Notes: generated from the letters alone by a model not told the origin. 64,000 bases of DNA from Megalonaias nervosa (GCA_016617855.1 JAECUM010016812.1:1-64000), one strand, 5' to 3'. Positions 43,204 through 55,931 are shown, numbered from the stretch's first letter. Numbers and translations: made by a program.

Positions 43204-44640
43204 CGAATATCAAATCAATACTTAAAGAACAAACCAAAGCACTTACGGTTTTAGGGTATATATTCAATTTAATTAAAATTTACAAAACATAACAAAGGTC
43301 CACTTTTGTAAAAGCCCACAAGATCGAATTCAAGCCATACACTATAATATATCTTTGTCCTAAACTTGGATCTACGAATATCACAAAATCCAGTACTTTA
43401 CTAACAGCTGCGAGACTAAGTGTCATGTTTTTCATTCATTCTATTTTTCATTCATTCTACAAAATTCCATTTTTTCTTTCGTAATTATGCGCTAAGTAAC
43501 TAATGAAATAGTACTTTCTGTTTCACTTGAATCTGTACAAAGTAGTGGTAAATGTGCTTACGCACTTGCAATGATGGATTTCTGAATTGGGCTCTTTTAA
43601 AATGTCCATTCACAGACATGTATTTTTGATTTAATTAGTGATATATTAGCATAATGGAATAATCATATGGTTGAAATTCAGTCGCTAACTCACACACTAC
43701 AAGTCGTGGCGAAGTCATTTCTTGAGGCCATACTTCTTTTAAAAGTTTTGTATTCCTGTAAGTCCTGAACTTTTCCTGGACTTTGTCACAAGGAATTCGG
43801 TGTAACATGTCATCCCTGTGCGTAGAAATCGTGGCATCCAAAGTCTCCGTTATGGTTATGGGCCATTGATCGAATGCTGGCCAGTTGAACACTTTCAAAT
43901 TCATCACCATTCTTATAGGAAACAGATACCAACGGTTAAAACGTCTATGTCGTAGAGGATGCAATTGTTCTTTGCCTTTCACTTGAATCTTGACAAATTC
44001 GCTGTAAATGCGTCCTCGCAGCTCTTAAAGGTAAACTAGGAACCCTCTCCACTCCAAAGGAATCCGAAATGAGGATTATATTTTCGACTGCCCAAAGTAA
44101 GGTTGTCAAATCTAATTCAAACTCTCCGTGTTGCTTTTAATCGCATAATGGGGCAAATGTTCATTCATTACATATCGTTTAATAGGTCGTGTGTTAGCTG
44201 TAGTTTTTCTTGTAAAGTGAATAACGGTCGCAGAAGAATACATCTAATTTTCTCACTGTGTGAATAGCAAATGCCACCGATTCAATTCCAAGGCGATTAA
44301 AATGTTGACTATTCATAGCTAATGAAATCACTTATAATCAATGACGAGGTGTTTTGCTTTAGATTCAATATAGGTATTGTGGGAAAATAATGCATATGAA
44401 CCGGATTTTTACGATAACAATCCAGACATACTAACGAATCTCAATTACCCAAAAGATGACGTATACTGTCACATATGGTTTTCATCGCCACGCCAAAGTT
44501 TGGGTTTTACTATTTATCGGTTCAAGTCAGTATTTTCACTTTGACATTTTGACCTGAACAAAGGGTGACGGACTAAGGGGGCGGTACTCTAGTCTGGCAG
44601 AGAGTGTTTTGAGTTTGAGAGATCTAGAGATCGAGAGATC
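42113..44640 (+). repeat. Left arm of a large inverted repeat
   Basis: Outer end 'ttatactttggttg' at 42115 is mirrored by 'caaccaaagtataa' at 48712-48726. Inside, 'gtgaggtcaatgttt', 'accacttctctatttcatcatcat', 'cagtgcaaacaaacta', 'cacttggaaattttgac' and the 'gaaattcagtcgctaac' segment have inverted partners. Arms are diverged and unequal. Confidence 0.7.
43635..43982 (-). CDS. Unidentified ORF in the inverted-repeat arm
   Basis: A 115-residue frame, MKGKEQLHPLRH then VFNWPAFDQWPITI and a C-terminus TEFQPYDYSI. The partner arm (47115-47407 on the opposite strand) keeps FxWPxxDQWPI and TEFQPYDYSI, partly in different frames, which suggests the ancestor was coding. The frame extends upstream through VKIQVKG without ATG, so it could be an exon. 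No known family recognised. Confidence 0.3.
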   Translation of the reverse strand: MKGKEQLHPLRHRRFNRWYLFPIRMVMNLKVFNWPAFDQWPITITETLDATISTHRDDMLHRIPCDKVQEKFRTYRNTKLLKEVWPQEMTSPRLVVCELATEFQPYDYSIMLIYH

Positions 44641-46734
44641 AGTCCTACACCTATAATAGTATTGACTGGCGGTTTAGGGGCTGATATTGTTTATTCAAAT
44701 ATGCAAATATCCGCTGCCACTCTTGTCTGCACACATCGGTGTATATTTTATACACTTACCTGGTATTTCACGTGGCTGTGGAGCTTCCGTCGGCTGAAGG
44801 GTACTTTTGGCGATATGTACATACAATTTCAGGATCAAATCTTATGTCTGGCGACTTGTAAATCCACGTAGAATATCACAATCCTCTGTCCTGTGGCCAT
44901 TTTGAAATTCGTACTAGAAATAGAGGATCTCAAATGGGTAATAATTTAATACTGAATTTAATATTAAATCATTACCCATTTGAGATTCTTTTTATCACAT
45001 AGTTTTTATTTCAGTGGAAATTATTTATATAGAAAGACGAGCGAATAACTTAGTTCATTCTGACAGACGATGCAGTTGTTGTGCGTAAAAATAGTCCCAA
45101 CCAAAGTTGAACTATTATTAACGTTTAAAAGTAGATTATGCTTTTCTTACAAACTATGAGTGAAAGAACAAGCGTCCTTCCGAATAAACAGAACATTGTA
45201 CACAGACAAAATCATTTTTCAACACACAATGCCCAATGAGCGTAATGTCGCATTGCTTGATGCAGTACCCGCTAGAGTGCTATAGACGATCCATGTTTAC
45301 GACACCTGACATGTCACTTTCAGAACAAAACGTTACATTGTTACAATATTCATTTGAAAGAAGGTTTACTGGATACAGAAATTCCATATTTACTGTAATG
45401 TATTTGTGACCGGATATTTGCAGTACTTGACTTATAACAGTAGGCTACAGAATATGTAAACAAATTTCATTCTGAGTCGGAATTGCATTACAATTTTACA
45501 GCGTAAATATGCAGTGGTTGGATAAACTTCTGTCAGTTTGGAGAACAGTTTATGTCACCATTTTTCTGTGATCAGAGGTGAGTTTATTTACTTCCGTAAG
45601 TTAACATTTAAACCACGCTTGCACATAGGGTGGATTCCATGCTACAGGTTTACCGCCCCCCTCCACCCCCACCCCACATACCCGCTATCAATTGAGCAAT
45701 ATCCTTAGTTTTACTTGTTGTTGTTGTTGTTCTTCTTCTTCTTCTCTTGGGGTTTTAACCATTTTTTATGTTATTTTATGTTATACATGACATAACAATC
45801 CCCTGTGGGGGTATATTGGCCGTACTCAGACAGATCAGACCATTTGTTCCCCAGTTCCTTTCGAAATTCGAAAATTCGAATCGATAAATGGCCGCCAAAA
45901 TGTTCATTGAAAACAAAAAAATTCCCAGTTTTCCCACGATCACAGCCAATCAGTAAAGAGAATACTACACAATAATTTCATGGGCTTATTTGGACCAATC
46001 AGAACCACATAAAGTGATATGTTAACATTTTATAATATAAAAAATATGAAACTGCACACAATATAGTCAAAATATACGGACTGTGTGATAAATGTATGTT
46101 ACAAAATACCGGTAAGTGTCTATAACTGTACGCAGGTGTGCTCCGGAAAGATTTGCGTGCAGCAAAATTGCACATTTTAATAACCAGGTGACATCTGACC
46201 CACATATCGTCCATCAGTATTAACACATACTTGGGGGCTGATTTATCAGACTAAGAGAGATCGAGAGATCGAGTGATCGATCTGTTTCTTAGAGGGTCCA
46301 TTTAACCATTAAGCTGGCAGTATTTTTCATTCATCACAAATTTAAGCTATGCTACGATCTATTTATTTGTTTTATTTTTTTGATTAATTGATAGCAATTT
46401 ACGTAAAGTGTGAGGTGAAATCGAGACTGCATCCGACTACCGCTAAATTTCACCTCTATCATACATAATTCTAATTTTTACATTCATTCATATCTTATGA
46501 TATGTCTGTAGCATGTTAGACACATTGGCACGTCGTAGCTTTATCAGGTATTGTGAGAATCGCCGCCTGCAAAACTCAAGAGAGCAAGTAAAATATGTGT
46601 TACGTCAGGCACATTTTATTAGTCTTTTATTGCAAACATACATATTTCTTTATATTTAGAAATCTACTCATGAAAAGGAGGTAGGACGAATAGAATATTG
46701 CTTACATAAAAGTACATTGGGGAATCGGATGCAG
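44641..46734 (+). repeat. Spacer of the inverted repeat, includes repeat D copy 2
   Basis: 44940-46150 is the second copy of dispersed repeat D (first copy 23400-25330), same orientation, without the 0.6-kb insert. A type-D SINE/MITE-like element lies at 45715-45900. Flanks carry 'gagatcgagagatc' motifs at 44625 and 46255. Confidence 0.6.
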
Positions 46735-46756
46735 TGCCCTTAAAATGATAGCAAAT

Positions 46757-46795
<39 letters not shown>

Positions 46796-47623
46796 ACACT
46801 CTCTGCTGCCGTACCCTTTGTCCATCACCCTTTGTTCACGTCAAAATATCTAATGAAAAATAGTGACTTGAACCGATAAGTAGCAAAATCCAATGTTTTG
46901 CGTTTCGAAGAGAAAACGCTACAGTACACATCTTTTGCGTGAGTGAAATTTGTTACTCTGTATTGTAATCATAAAAAGCCAGTTCATATGCATTATTTGG
47001 CCACACTGCCTGTCTTAAACCTAGAGCAAAACACTTCGTCATTGATTATAAGTGATTTCATTAGCTATGAATAGCCAACATTTTCATCGCCATGGCATTA
47101 ATAGGTAGCATTTGCTATTCACACAGTGAGAAAATTAGATGTGTTTTTCTCCGTCGTTCGTTAGTTTGAACGTGTTCAAGTGGCCAGTCTCTGATCAATG
47201 GCCCATACCCATAATGAAGTCCATGAAATACTTTTGCGACTTCTAGGAATACAATATAAACAAAAACTTTTGAAGGAACTATCATCTCAAGAAGTGACTT
47301 TTTCACGACTTGTGTTTGCGTTATTGACTGAATTTCAACCATATGATTATTCCATATGGCAAATGTATCACTATACTGTAGAAAAACACAAACATTTCAA
47401 TCTGTGAATGGACAGTTAATTCCCCTTTATGGATCCATCATTGCAACTGCATGAGCACGTTTACTACTGCTTCGTACAGATTCAAATTAAACTTAAAGAA
47501 CTATTTCATTAAATACTCTGGGTATAATTACAAAAGAAAAAAATGGACCTTTTGTAGAATGAATGAAACTCTTGTTCGTTTAAAGTGCTTTGGTTTGTTA
47601 TTTAAGTATTGATTATATACGTA

Positions 47624-47677
<54 letters not shown>

Positions 47678-48732
47678 ACACTCTGCTGCACATTAGAGTT
47701 TCGTCACCCTTTGTTGCAGTTAAAATGTCTAAATGAAGATAACAGCCTGCACCGATAAATGGTCAAATACAATCTTTAGCGTGGAGAAACCAAATGGTAC
47801 AGTACATGCCTTCTTTAGCGTTATACCAAATTCGTTCGTTTGTTCGCACTGGGAGTGCAATCTAGGAAATCTTTAGTTTGGTTACAAAACTTGTTTGCAT
47901 GCAATGGAAATACAGTCTGCAAAAAAAATTCAGCTGTATAAGTCGAGTTTTCTTGTTGTGCTGGGCCATACCTTTACTGCCATTCGCATTTCCGCTAAAA
48001 TATAACCAACATGTTAGGAAAATAGTCGAGTTAGATTGAGAGGGAATGCTTTTTTTTTATAAACTTTGTTGTCTTTCAAATACGTAGTGCGTTTTAGAGA
48101 GTTCCTTCAATGCATGCCCCTACGTATACCTCAGACTGTGATACCATGTTTAGAAATGATGATGAAATAGAGAGATCTTTTTGTGAACATATAAGATTAG
48201 GTTTGTTGAGCAAGATCTTGAAACAGCTGGATAGTAAATAAATTGGGTACTGGATAGTAGATAACTGGGCTTTAGCTCTATTTTCTATGTGTTTCACACA
48301 CGCACACATACACATACATGCTTTAATTTGGTTTTCAACAACATTAAACCAAAATTAACTTGAGCTCAGTACATTTTGCCAAACCAATCTGTGCCTAGAT
48401 TAAAAAAAATAAATTTACAACTGTCAGACGTATATTGACCTTGAGCAAAACAAAGTTGGTCAGTGTATTTATCATCCTAATATTTGTTCTTCTCCTAATC
48501 CTATATCAAATTTAATCAATGAAACATTGACCTCACATTACGCTACCAGAACTGTAAAATATTTAAGATCTGAAATACCCCCAAAAGTAATTCTGGCAGA
48601 ATATTGTAACATAGACTTAAGAATCCTATCTGTCACACGCCGGCGCGTAAGTTAAATTCATGGCCAGGAAAATTGTAATATAGTTTAGAGTGCAGATAAC
48701 CTCAGATTTTTGCAACCAAAGTATAACAAATA
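46735..48732 (-). repeat. Right arm of the large inverted repeat
   Basis: Mirror of 42113-44640, with (CT)n arrays at 46757-46792 and 47628-47674 where the left arm has (GT)n or GA-rich tracts. Confidence 0.7.
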
Positions 48733-49089
48733 GACACTAGTGGGATGGTAATTTTGCTTAACATAGGAAAGTAGGGGGCGATTAGGAACATTACAGACTG
48801 GAACAGAGAATTTTAATATATTTATAATAGGGATTGTTAGGGTTATGGATTGGGTTGTTAGTATTAAATATAAGTGGTTTGTAGTGTCATTAGCATGTGG
48901 AATAAGGTTTACTCTATAGAATTGTAGGGGAGATATTGAAGGTAGTTTTGTTTTAAAATAGGAGGGTAGATTTTTTATATTATAAGATGAGGTAACTAAA
49001 GGCCATGTAGATGGGAAATGTGTTTTTAGTTAATTTATAAGTGGTATTTGAGTTAGGGACGTTAGTTTATTTAGAAATACAACTGTTTT
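48733..49089. other. Intervening DNA
   Basis: G/T-rich DNA leading into the minisatellite; no gene. Confidence 0.5.
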
Positions 49090-50095
49090 GCTGGAAAGTA
49101 AATAATTGATTGGTAGATAGTGGTTAGTTGGTTGGTTGATAGTAGATAACTGGGTGTTGATGGTAATAACTGGTTGGTATTGATAGCAGATAATTGGGTG
49201 TTGATATTAGATAACTGGGTGTTGGACAGTAGACATTGGTTTAGTGAATGGTAGATAACTTGGTGATGTATAGTAGGTATGTGAGCTTTGAGAGTAAATC
49301 ACTGGGTGAAGAGTAGGTCACTGGGTGCTGGATAATAGATAAATGGTGTTTGATAGTATAAAGCTGGGCTCTGGATAACAGATACCTAGGTGTTGGAAGT
49401 AGATAACTGGCTTGCGGATGATTATGTATAATTGGATGCTACATAGTAGATAACTGGGTGCTGACAATAGATAACTGGTGGATGGGTAGTAGATGCCCGT
49501 GTTTATGATATATAATGGTTGGTGGATAGTAGATAATTGGGTGATGGCTATAGGACAACTATGTGGTGGATAATAGGGTGCTGGAAAGCAAACAACTGGT
49601 TGGTGGATAGTAGACAGCATGGTGTTGCATAGTAGATAAATGGTTGGTTGATAGTAGATAACTTGGTTTTGATAGTAGTTGATAGGTTGGAGAATAGTAG
49701 GTTGCTGGGTGCTGGATATTATAGAGCAAGGTCGTGGATAGTAGATACCTGGTTATTGATATACAAAGAATAAGAGAATCATAGTTTTGTACGGGTGATG
49801 ATTGTAGATAATTGGGTGTTGGATAGTAGATAAATACGCTCTGGATAGATTATAACAGGGCGTTGATATTAGCTAACTGGGCTCTGAATAATACATAAGT
49901 GGACGGTAGATAATAGATCACTAGTTGGAGGAAAGTTGACATGTCGGTGTTCATAGTAGATTATTGGTTTGTGGATAGTATATATGTGGGTGCTCGATAT
50001 TATAATACTGGGTGCTGATAGATTATTGGTTGCTTGATAGAAGATATGTGGGCGCTGGATATTAGACAACAGATTGTGGATGGTAGATAAGTGGT
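49090..50095. repeat. Minisatellite of about 20-bp 'ggatagtagataactgggtgctg' type
   Basis: About forty to fifty degenerate units built on GATAGTAGATAACTGG with TTGGTG or GTGCTG linkers. Minus-strand frames rich in Ile, Tyr, Ser are artefacts. Confidence 0.9.
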
Positions 50096-51077
50096 ATTCA
50101 TATGTAAAGATTATGAATATAGTAGTTTTGTTTTCAAAAGAACAGGGTTGGATAGAGTGGTGATATTATAGAAGAGAATAAATGTTTTAACTTTATAAGA
50201 AGGACTGGGGGGGGGGGTGTAAGGGGAGAAAAAGAAGTTAGTTTTGTTTTGAAGCAAAACAAATTACAGCCTTTTTTCTTTCATTTAGAGGGCAGACATA
50301 CTACCATCATTCCTCTCGACAAACTCTTATCAATCACTGTTCCCTTCAAAATAGAACCAACATGTTTGAAACAGACATATTCCTCATGTGAAAGTATGTC
50401 GTCATATTGCATTTCCGTTCGAAAGCAGACGTTTCCCCCCTGCCACAGTGTTTAACATGCCTTTCAGAACGGAGACCCAATGTTAATTTCCCGTTTGTCC
50501 CCGTAATTTTTGTAAACTCTGTTAACACAAGATTCCTCTATAGTATTTCTTTAGGACAAACACACTCAACACCGTTACACAAATAGACTCAACAAGTATG
50601 ATAAACCCATGACGTCAGGGCGCCTATGTTAAATTCCCCTTAGTCCCCGAATCTTTTGACTCTGATTGGTTATTAACTCAACCTAGTTACAACCATTTAC
50701 ATTGCTGAGATCTAAGAAATATTGGCTTTTCTATAGCTAGTAGGGCTATTATGTTTGACACTCTATTTTGTTAATTTTTCGTGTTATGCTTTCTCGTGGA
50801 CTGTGCTATAAATCGATTCATTAAACTCTCATTTCCATTGTGTACTCTCTATAATCCATAAAGATTTTTGTCAAGATAACGCCGGGAAAAAGAGAATTAT
50901 TGAAGGCGTCGGCAGCGTCAAAATTTGTGCAGAATTTTGATCACATTTGTTTTGCATTTGAACATGGATATACATGCAGGCATAAACTTTCCTACAAAAT
51001 TTGTCTAGTTATTTGTTACTTTCCTTTCAGCTGTTTTTAAGCTAGTACGTATGATTCGTCCATCAACATGACACGTC
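50096..51077. other. Unique DNA upstream of the repeat-protein gene
   Basis: G-run at 50209-50217. Possible promoter area for the next gene; no motif I can support. Confidence 0.4.
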
Positions 51078-52957
51078 TTGTTCGTATTTCGCCCTTTTTA
51101 TGGACGTCGGCAGCCCGTTCTGAACCTGCGTAAACAACATCTTCTTCCTGGTCTTTCTCTTTTGGACAAAGACGCTGGCATGGTCAAGTGGAACAAGCGA
51201 TTTGAGGAGCAGACGAACCTCCTAAACCTGACTGGAATTGGTGACCACACATGTTTTTGTTGCAATAACGCACACGAAAATGTACCAAATTTCGTAAAAT
51301 CAAGAACTTTGACCAAACTCTCATCCACAAGAGCTGTAAACAAAGAAGGTACCTTCAAAAAAGGATGTCATTCAGAAACATGCCAAAAGAGTCAAGGCTC
51401 AAATAATTGCAAATTCGTCGATTCGCGGAGGCCGATGGAATCGACAAGAAAGTATCATTGCTTATAGACATCGAAACCAATAAAAGAATCTACATTAAGT
51501 GAGGTATCCCAAAAGAATTGTCAAAGTGATGAAATTGACGTTCCATGTTTCTTCTAAGGATAAAACAAGGCATCAAAATGATCATAAAATCAAAGGTAAA
51601 ACGTACTCTGTTGCTCACAGTGTAAAGACGAGTATTCACGATTATCATAAAGTTAAAATAAGCAAAAGAAGGCGTCAAAATAATCATAACGTCATAGCTG
51701 AGATGTTCCCTGTTTCTTGCAATGGCAATAAAAGCAACCACAATAGGCATGAAGTCAAAACAGGTCAAAGGAGGCATAAAAATGATCACAAAGTCAAACG
51801 AGTGAAGTCCCATGTTCCTCATATTAGTAAAACACGTAGTGCCAGTGATCGTGAAGTCGAAGCTGGTAAAGCACGGCATGAAGATGATCATAAAATCAAA
51901 GCTGAGATATTCCCACTTTCTTGTAATGGCAACATAAGCAATCGCGTTGATCGAGATGTCAAATCAGTGACTCTTCCTGTTTCTTGGAATGGTACAAAAA
52001 AAACATCAAAATGGTCAAAAACTAAAAGCAGAGACTTTCTCTACGGCTCATAATGTGAAAACAAGTAATCGAAATGATCATGAAATTAAAGCTGGTTCAG
52101 CAAGATATAACATAGATCATAATGTCAAAATAGAGATGTTCCCTATTACTCGTAGCGGTAAAACGAGTACGTTCCAAGATCACGAAGTCAAAGCAGGCAA
52201 AAGAAGGCGTCCAAATGATCAAAATTAAGTCAAAGCTGAGATATTCCGTGTTTCTTGTAGTGGCAATACAATTAATCACAATGATCATAAAGTCAAATCA
52301 TTGAAGTTCCCTGTTTCTTGGAGTGGTAAAATCAATCATCAAAATGTATATAACCCAGGGACCTCTTTTGTTGCTTGTAGTGGTAAACCAAGTAATCACA
52401 GTTATCGTGAAGTCAAAACGTGGACGACGTTCCCTGGTTTTTTTTTTTTTTTTTTTTTTTTTGAGCGGTGAAACGAATTATCAAAATGTGTATAACGTCA
52501 AAAACTACACCACTCTTGTTGCTCGTAGTGGAGAACAAGTAATCACAATTATTCTGAAGTCAAAACAATAAGGTCCCCTCTTTCTTGGAATGGTGAAAAT
52601 ATTTATCCAAATAATCACAGCATCAAAGCAGAGATATTACCTATTTTTTAGAGTGGTAAAATCAGGAATAAGAATGGCATAGTCGCTACATCTAGAAAGC
52701 TAGAACCGCTCTCAAAAACAACACAGAACAGTATGCACTTCGAAGAAGACCCTCATACTCCTTTTGAGAATAAAAGAAACCATGTGCAATCGTGTAGATG
52801 TGTTTATAAAATGAATCCTGTAGAGTACGAGAAACATATCGAGAATTTAAAGCATGAACTCCTTGCCTATTCAGATACCAGCTACTACGGGCCCATGGCG
52901 GAGAAGCTAATGGATGTCAGCATAAGAAATGCTGTAAGCAATCGCACGAAAAAGTGA
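51078..52957 (+). CDS. Gene-like stretch coding 34-residue tandem repeats, frameshifted
   Basis: Frame 51078-51467 gives an N-terminal part (LLPGLSLLDKDAGMVKWNKR, a CFCCNNAH motif); the reading continues in another frame after an A-run at about 51358. From about 51520 a 102-bp unit is repeated, coding 34-residue units of the form NDHKVK-x-(8-10)-NGN-x-SN-x-(3)-HEVKxGK. Units run in one frame to 52053, then in another to 52228, and decay towards 52640. A C-terminal frame at 52733-52957 (MHFEEDPHTPF, ENLKHELLAY) follows. Strongly basic, His- and Lys-rich. Period conservation in protein space suggests past coding; no family recognised. Confidence 0.45.
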
Positions 52958-53798
52958 TCGGTACTCCGAGCAGTCAAAAAGCCAACTCCTAAAATAGCTC
53001 AAAAGACATTGTTTTCCGTTTATATAAAGTAGAAAATTGTAATAGAAGTAAATAAAAAGTCTTCAGCACTTACCTTTTTCATTTCTCAACTTCAGCAGTC
53101 TGAATTGCCTTGGATACGCTGCAAATCAAAGCTGTACAACATCACAAAAATTCACGTGAGCTAAATATGATGTAAAATAACACAGCAAAACATTATTATT
53201 GCCATGGGATAACACTATACACTTTGATTCACGCCACACCACTTAACATAATACAATACAATAAGATAGAACTGTATTAACGTGACATAACGCAGTACAT
53301 ACGATTCAAACCACACCACTTTATAATAAGATAACGTTGTATTAGCGCGAGTAGTATGAAAGTGTCTGTTTTGGCTTTTTGCCCCTTTAGGTCCCTGCCA
53401 CCCGTCATAGCCTCTACCCACAGAGCTTACTTAGCCCATATGCGACCCATGCAAGTTTAGCAAGTTCTTTTCCACACACGTGACCAGACGTGGTTATATA
53501 CGGTACCGATCTATATTGTCCAGGCAACGTGGATATACAGCGACAATATCGATCGTTAAACCAGGCTTATGTGCAAGTGAGGATTGTTTTAATGTTACTT
53601 TGTCTGTATATCCGCGCTGTTTCTTATTTGTGTTTGTAACTGTATGTGATTTTCTATTCCAGTTATCACTGTTTCAAACTCAGCCGCACTGATTATTTTA
53701 TTCGTGATTGCACTGACTATAGTTTACGCATTTAGACTGTTCTGCGGCTGCCAACAATTCTGAACAGGTGCTTATTCATGAATGGAGTCGCATCGAAA
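52958..53798. other. Flank of the right element
   Basis: Holds a local tandem duplication (about 53219-53290 and 53300-53350, 'ttcac.ccacaccactt' with 'aataagata.a'). No gene; no clear Polinton terminus seen near 53.75 kb. Confidence 0.45.
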
Positions 53799-54050
53799 TT
53801 AATTTGCTAGTACAACAGAGACACCAGGTACTATCGATACAGCTCTGACATTAATTCGGATTGGTGCACCTACAGTGGTTGTTGATGCCGTGATTCTGGT
53901 CGCACCAAGACCAACAGTTGATGGCGCAGCAAGAACGCAAAGAGCATCTAAAATGAAACACGTATGTTTATATTTCACGGTTCTCTTGGTAATTTCATCT
54001 TTCAGCTCTTGTTCCGCTACGATTATTTTTTTTTCACGTCAGTAAGACTG
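53799..54050 (-). pseudogene. Two-helix membrane protein of the right element
   Basis: Minus strand reads ELKDEITKRTVKYKHTC, then an Ala/Gly/Thr/Val stretch (VGLGATRITAS, GAPIRINVRAVSIVPG) and stops at 53799. It matches the protein at 2635-3177 in layout: basic Lys-Tyr before two small-residue hydrophobic segments. The tail after the second helix is missing, so it is truncated at the element's inner end. Confidence 0.55.
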
Positions 54051-54059
54051 AGGGTTTAT

Positions 54060-54772
54060 CATAGTTCCTCTATTAAAATAAAATCGCTTATTTTAATTGT
54101 ATGAGAGGCATACCTTGCCAGGTCTCATCATCAAACCCATGCTCAATACACACACGCACTTCTAGCCAATTACCATTTTTTACTGGTACAATTATCACAC
54201 AATAATAAAAAGAATCCATTTGCCTCATGAATATTTAAATCTTCGATGATTATACGCTCTGTTGGTCAGGCATTCATTTAAAAAAACCCACACCGATCAC
54301 GACAGAACCTTCTACATCTAACGATTGTTTTTGCCCAGTAACTGTTACCTGAACAAGTGCGTCCTTGCTGAATAACACTCAAAATCATTATTTTCCTAGC
54401 TGAGTCAATGTTGGTGTAAAATATTTGTTGGTAAACTTTAGCGGGGTGGATACATCAGTGAATGCCACTCGACCATTGTAGAAACAATCCTGGGGAGTTC
54501 TTGCGATTGTGAGTTTTCACGTTAGTCACACCCAAAACAACGAGCTGGCCTCGAGTTAGTTGTTGCACATCAGGGTGATTCCAAAGGGCAATTTCTGCTT
54601 GAACCTTAACAAAATTATATGACAGTTCATACGAGGTTTCGGTAATACCACTTTGACGCAGCTATTCCTTGACGAGGGGAGTAAAATTGTTATCGATGTT
54701 ATCATCCGCTGGCAGCTGATCCAACATCCCATCGGTAAATTACGCAATCACATCAGAGAGATCAGATTCCAT
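54060..54772 (-). pseudogene. Fibre-like virion gene of the right element
   Basis: ATG at 54772 (MESDLSDVIA), then DGMLDQLPADDNIDNN, ETSYELSYNFVKVQAEI and QQLTRGQLVVLGV, with stops near 54742 and 54664 and later frameshifts; the end reads VPVKNGNWLEVRVCIEHG. Position just upstream of the membrane-protein gene equals that of the fibre gene in the left element, but sequence likeness is not visible, so host-attachment proteins may have been exchanged. Shares its C-terminal part with 41700-42112. Confidence 0.45.
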
Positions 54773-54802
54773 TACGTATATATACAACGATGAAATCTAA
54801 TC

Positions 54803-55295
54803 TTAAACACAAACGACAAAGACAGTTACGTACCCGCCAGGATAAATGTTAATTCCTTCGAATTGAATTTCATCTCTGGTGACCAATTATGTTGATAAGG
54901 CAACTGTGTAAGATTCCAAGGCAATATTGCTTGGCCTAGTAATGTTTGATATTACTGGTACAAAATCAAGATCAAGATGCCGCTTATTATTTATCAGCAT
55001 TCCCATTCGACCAAACGTGATTTTAGTTCCGGTTATGATAAACAAGTGTAATCCGGACTCGCGCCCCTTTAAGATGTAACCTTTAGGTCTATCAAAGCTA
55101 TTTTCATGAAGAGGATCTAAAATAAGTCGACCGTTTACTAAGGGTGCGTAACATTGTTCTTCTCCTTTAATTAATATTCCCATAACTATGCCCCATGATT
55201 TTACTACACGTGGTGCTGCTGGCACGTTAAAGATTTGTTCATCATTGTTTCGTTGTTATATTAGTATCATCAACAAACTCTTTGTAATAAGCCAT
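54803..55295 (-). pseudogene. Unassigned Polinton virion-block gene
   Basis: ATG at 55295 (MAYYKEFVDDTN), a frameshift near 55245, then FNVPAAPRVVKSWG, GRLILDPLHENSFDRP, KITFGRMGMLINNKR, DFVPVISNI and, after an in-frame TAA at 54887, NIYPGGYVTVFVVCV to the stop at 54803. Beta-rich and compact (about 160 residues). It could be a single-jelly-roll capsid or cement protein. No counterpart is seen in the visible part of the left element. Confidence 0.4.
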
Positions 55296-55482
55296 CGACA
55301 CGCCGCTGTCTCTACGGATGGAGCCGTTAAATATAACTTATCCCACTTAAGAAATCTCATTATTAAATTAAGTAATAATTGAGTCTTACCGAATCCAGAT
55401 GGACCTATGATAATTGCTCAGATAGAATTTGATGCATGATTGGCTCTTGCTTTCGTGTCGCTGAGAAATCAATGATATCCAT
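55296..55482 (-). pseudogene. Packaging ATPase stump
   Basis: From ATG 55482, DFSATRKQEP, a frameshift, then Walker A IIIGPSGFGKTQLLLNL and KWDKLYLTAPS, after which the likeness stops and the next gene's ATG follows within 15 bases. About three quarters of the ATPase, including Walker B, is deleted. Walker A has Phe in place of the second Ser (GPSGFGKT). Confidence 0.8.
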
Positions 55483-55601
55483 GTTGTAGAAATATATAAT
55501 AATTATATGAATTTATATTGTGTTCGATGCAGAGCACCCACCCCGACCAGTGGATTAAAAACAATAAAGACGAGGAATAAAAAGCGTGCGCTTACAGTCA
55601 T

Positions 55602-55931
55602 TTGTGTGAAGTATGGTACGAAAAAAATACAAATTTGTCTCTCATGAAAACAGGCGGATATATCGCTGCTTCACTGGGAACATTACCAGGGGCTCCATGG
55701 GATAAGTATCCTGGCGAGAAGCATCTTCATGGATATAATTATTGTCGTTCTGGAACCCGATTTGACATCCGACTTGACGAAAAAGATCAACCAAGATCTG
55801 GAGAGTATCCAATAAATGCAATTGATCAAGCGTACCACGTTCATGATGTCGCGTATAAAAATTCAGATTTACAACAACGACATATTGCAGACGTGAAGTT
55901 GATTCACACTCTAAAGTCTGTAAAAAAATAA
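55602..55931 (+). pseudogene. Parvovirus-type phospholipase A2 (VP1u-like)
   Basis: Reads TGGYIAASLGTLPGAPW, HLHGYNYCRSGTRFDIRL, then AIDQAYHVHDVAYKNSD and an IADVKLI helix. HDxxY with the following Asp is the catalytic His-Asp core of secreted and parvoviral PLA2, used to breach endosomal membranes; such genes occur in adintovirus-like Polintons. The calcium-loop glycines (usually YxGPG) are altered here to YCRSG, and the likely start at 55613 is one base out of frame (A-run near 55645), so the copy is probably inactive. It is divergent from the ATPase and absent from the left element, where a deletion covers this site. Confidence 0.7.
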
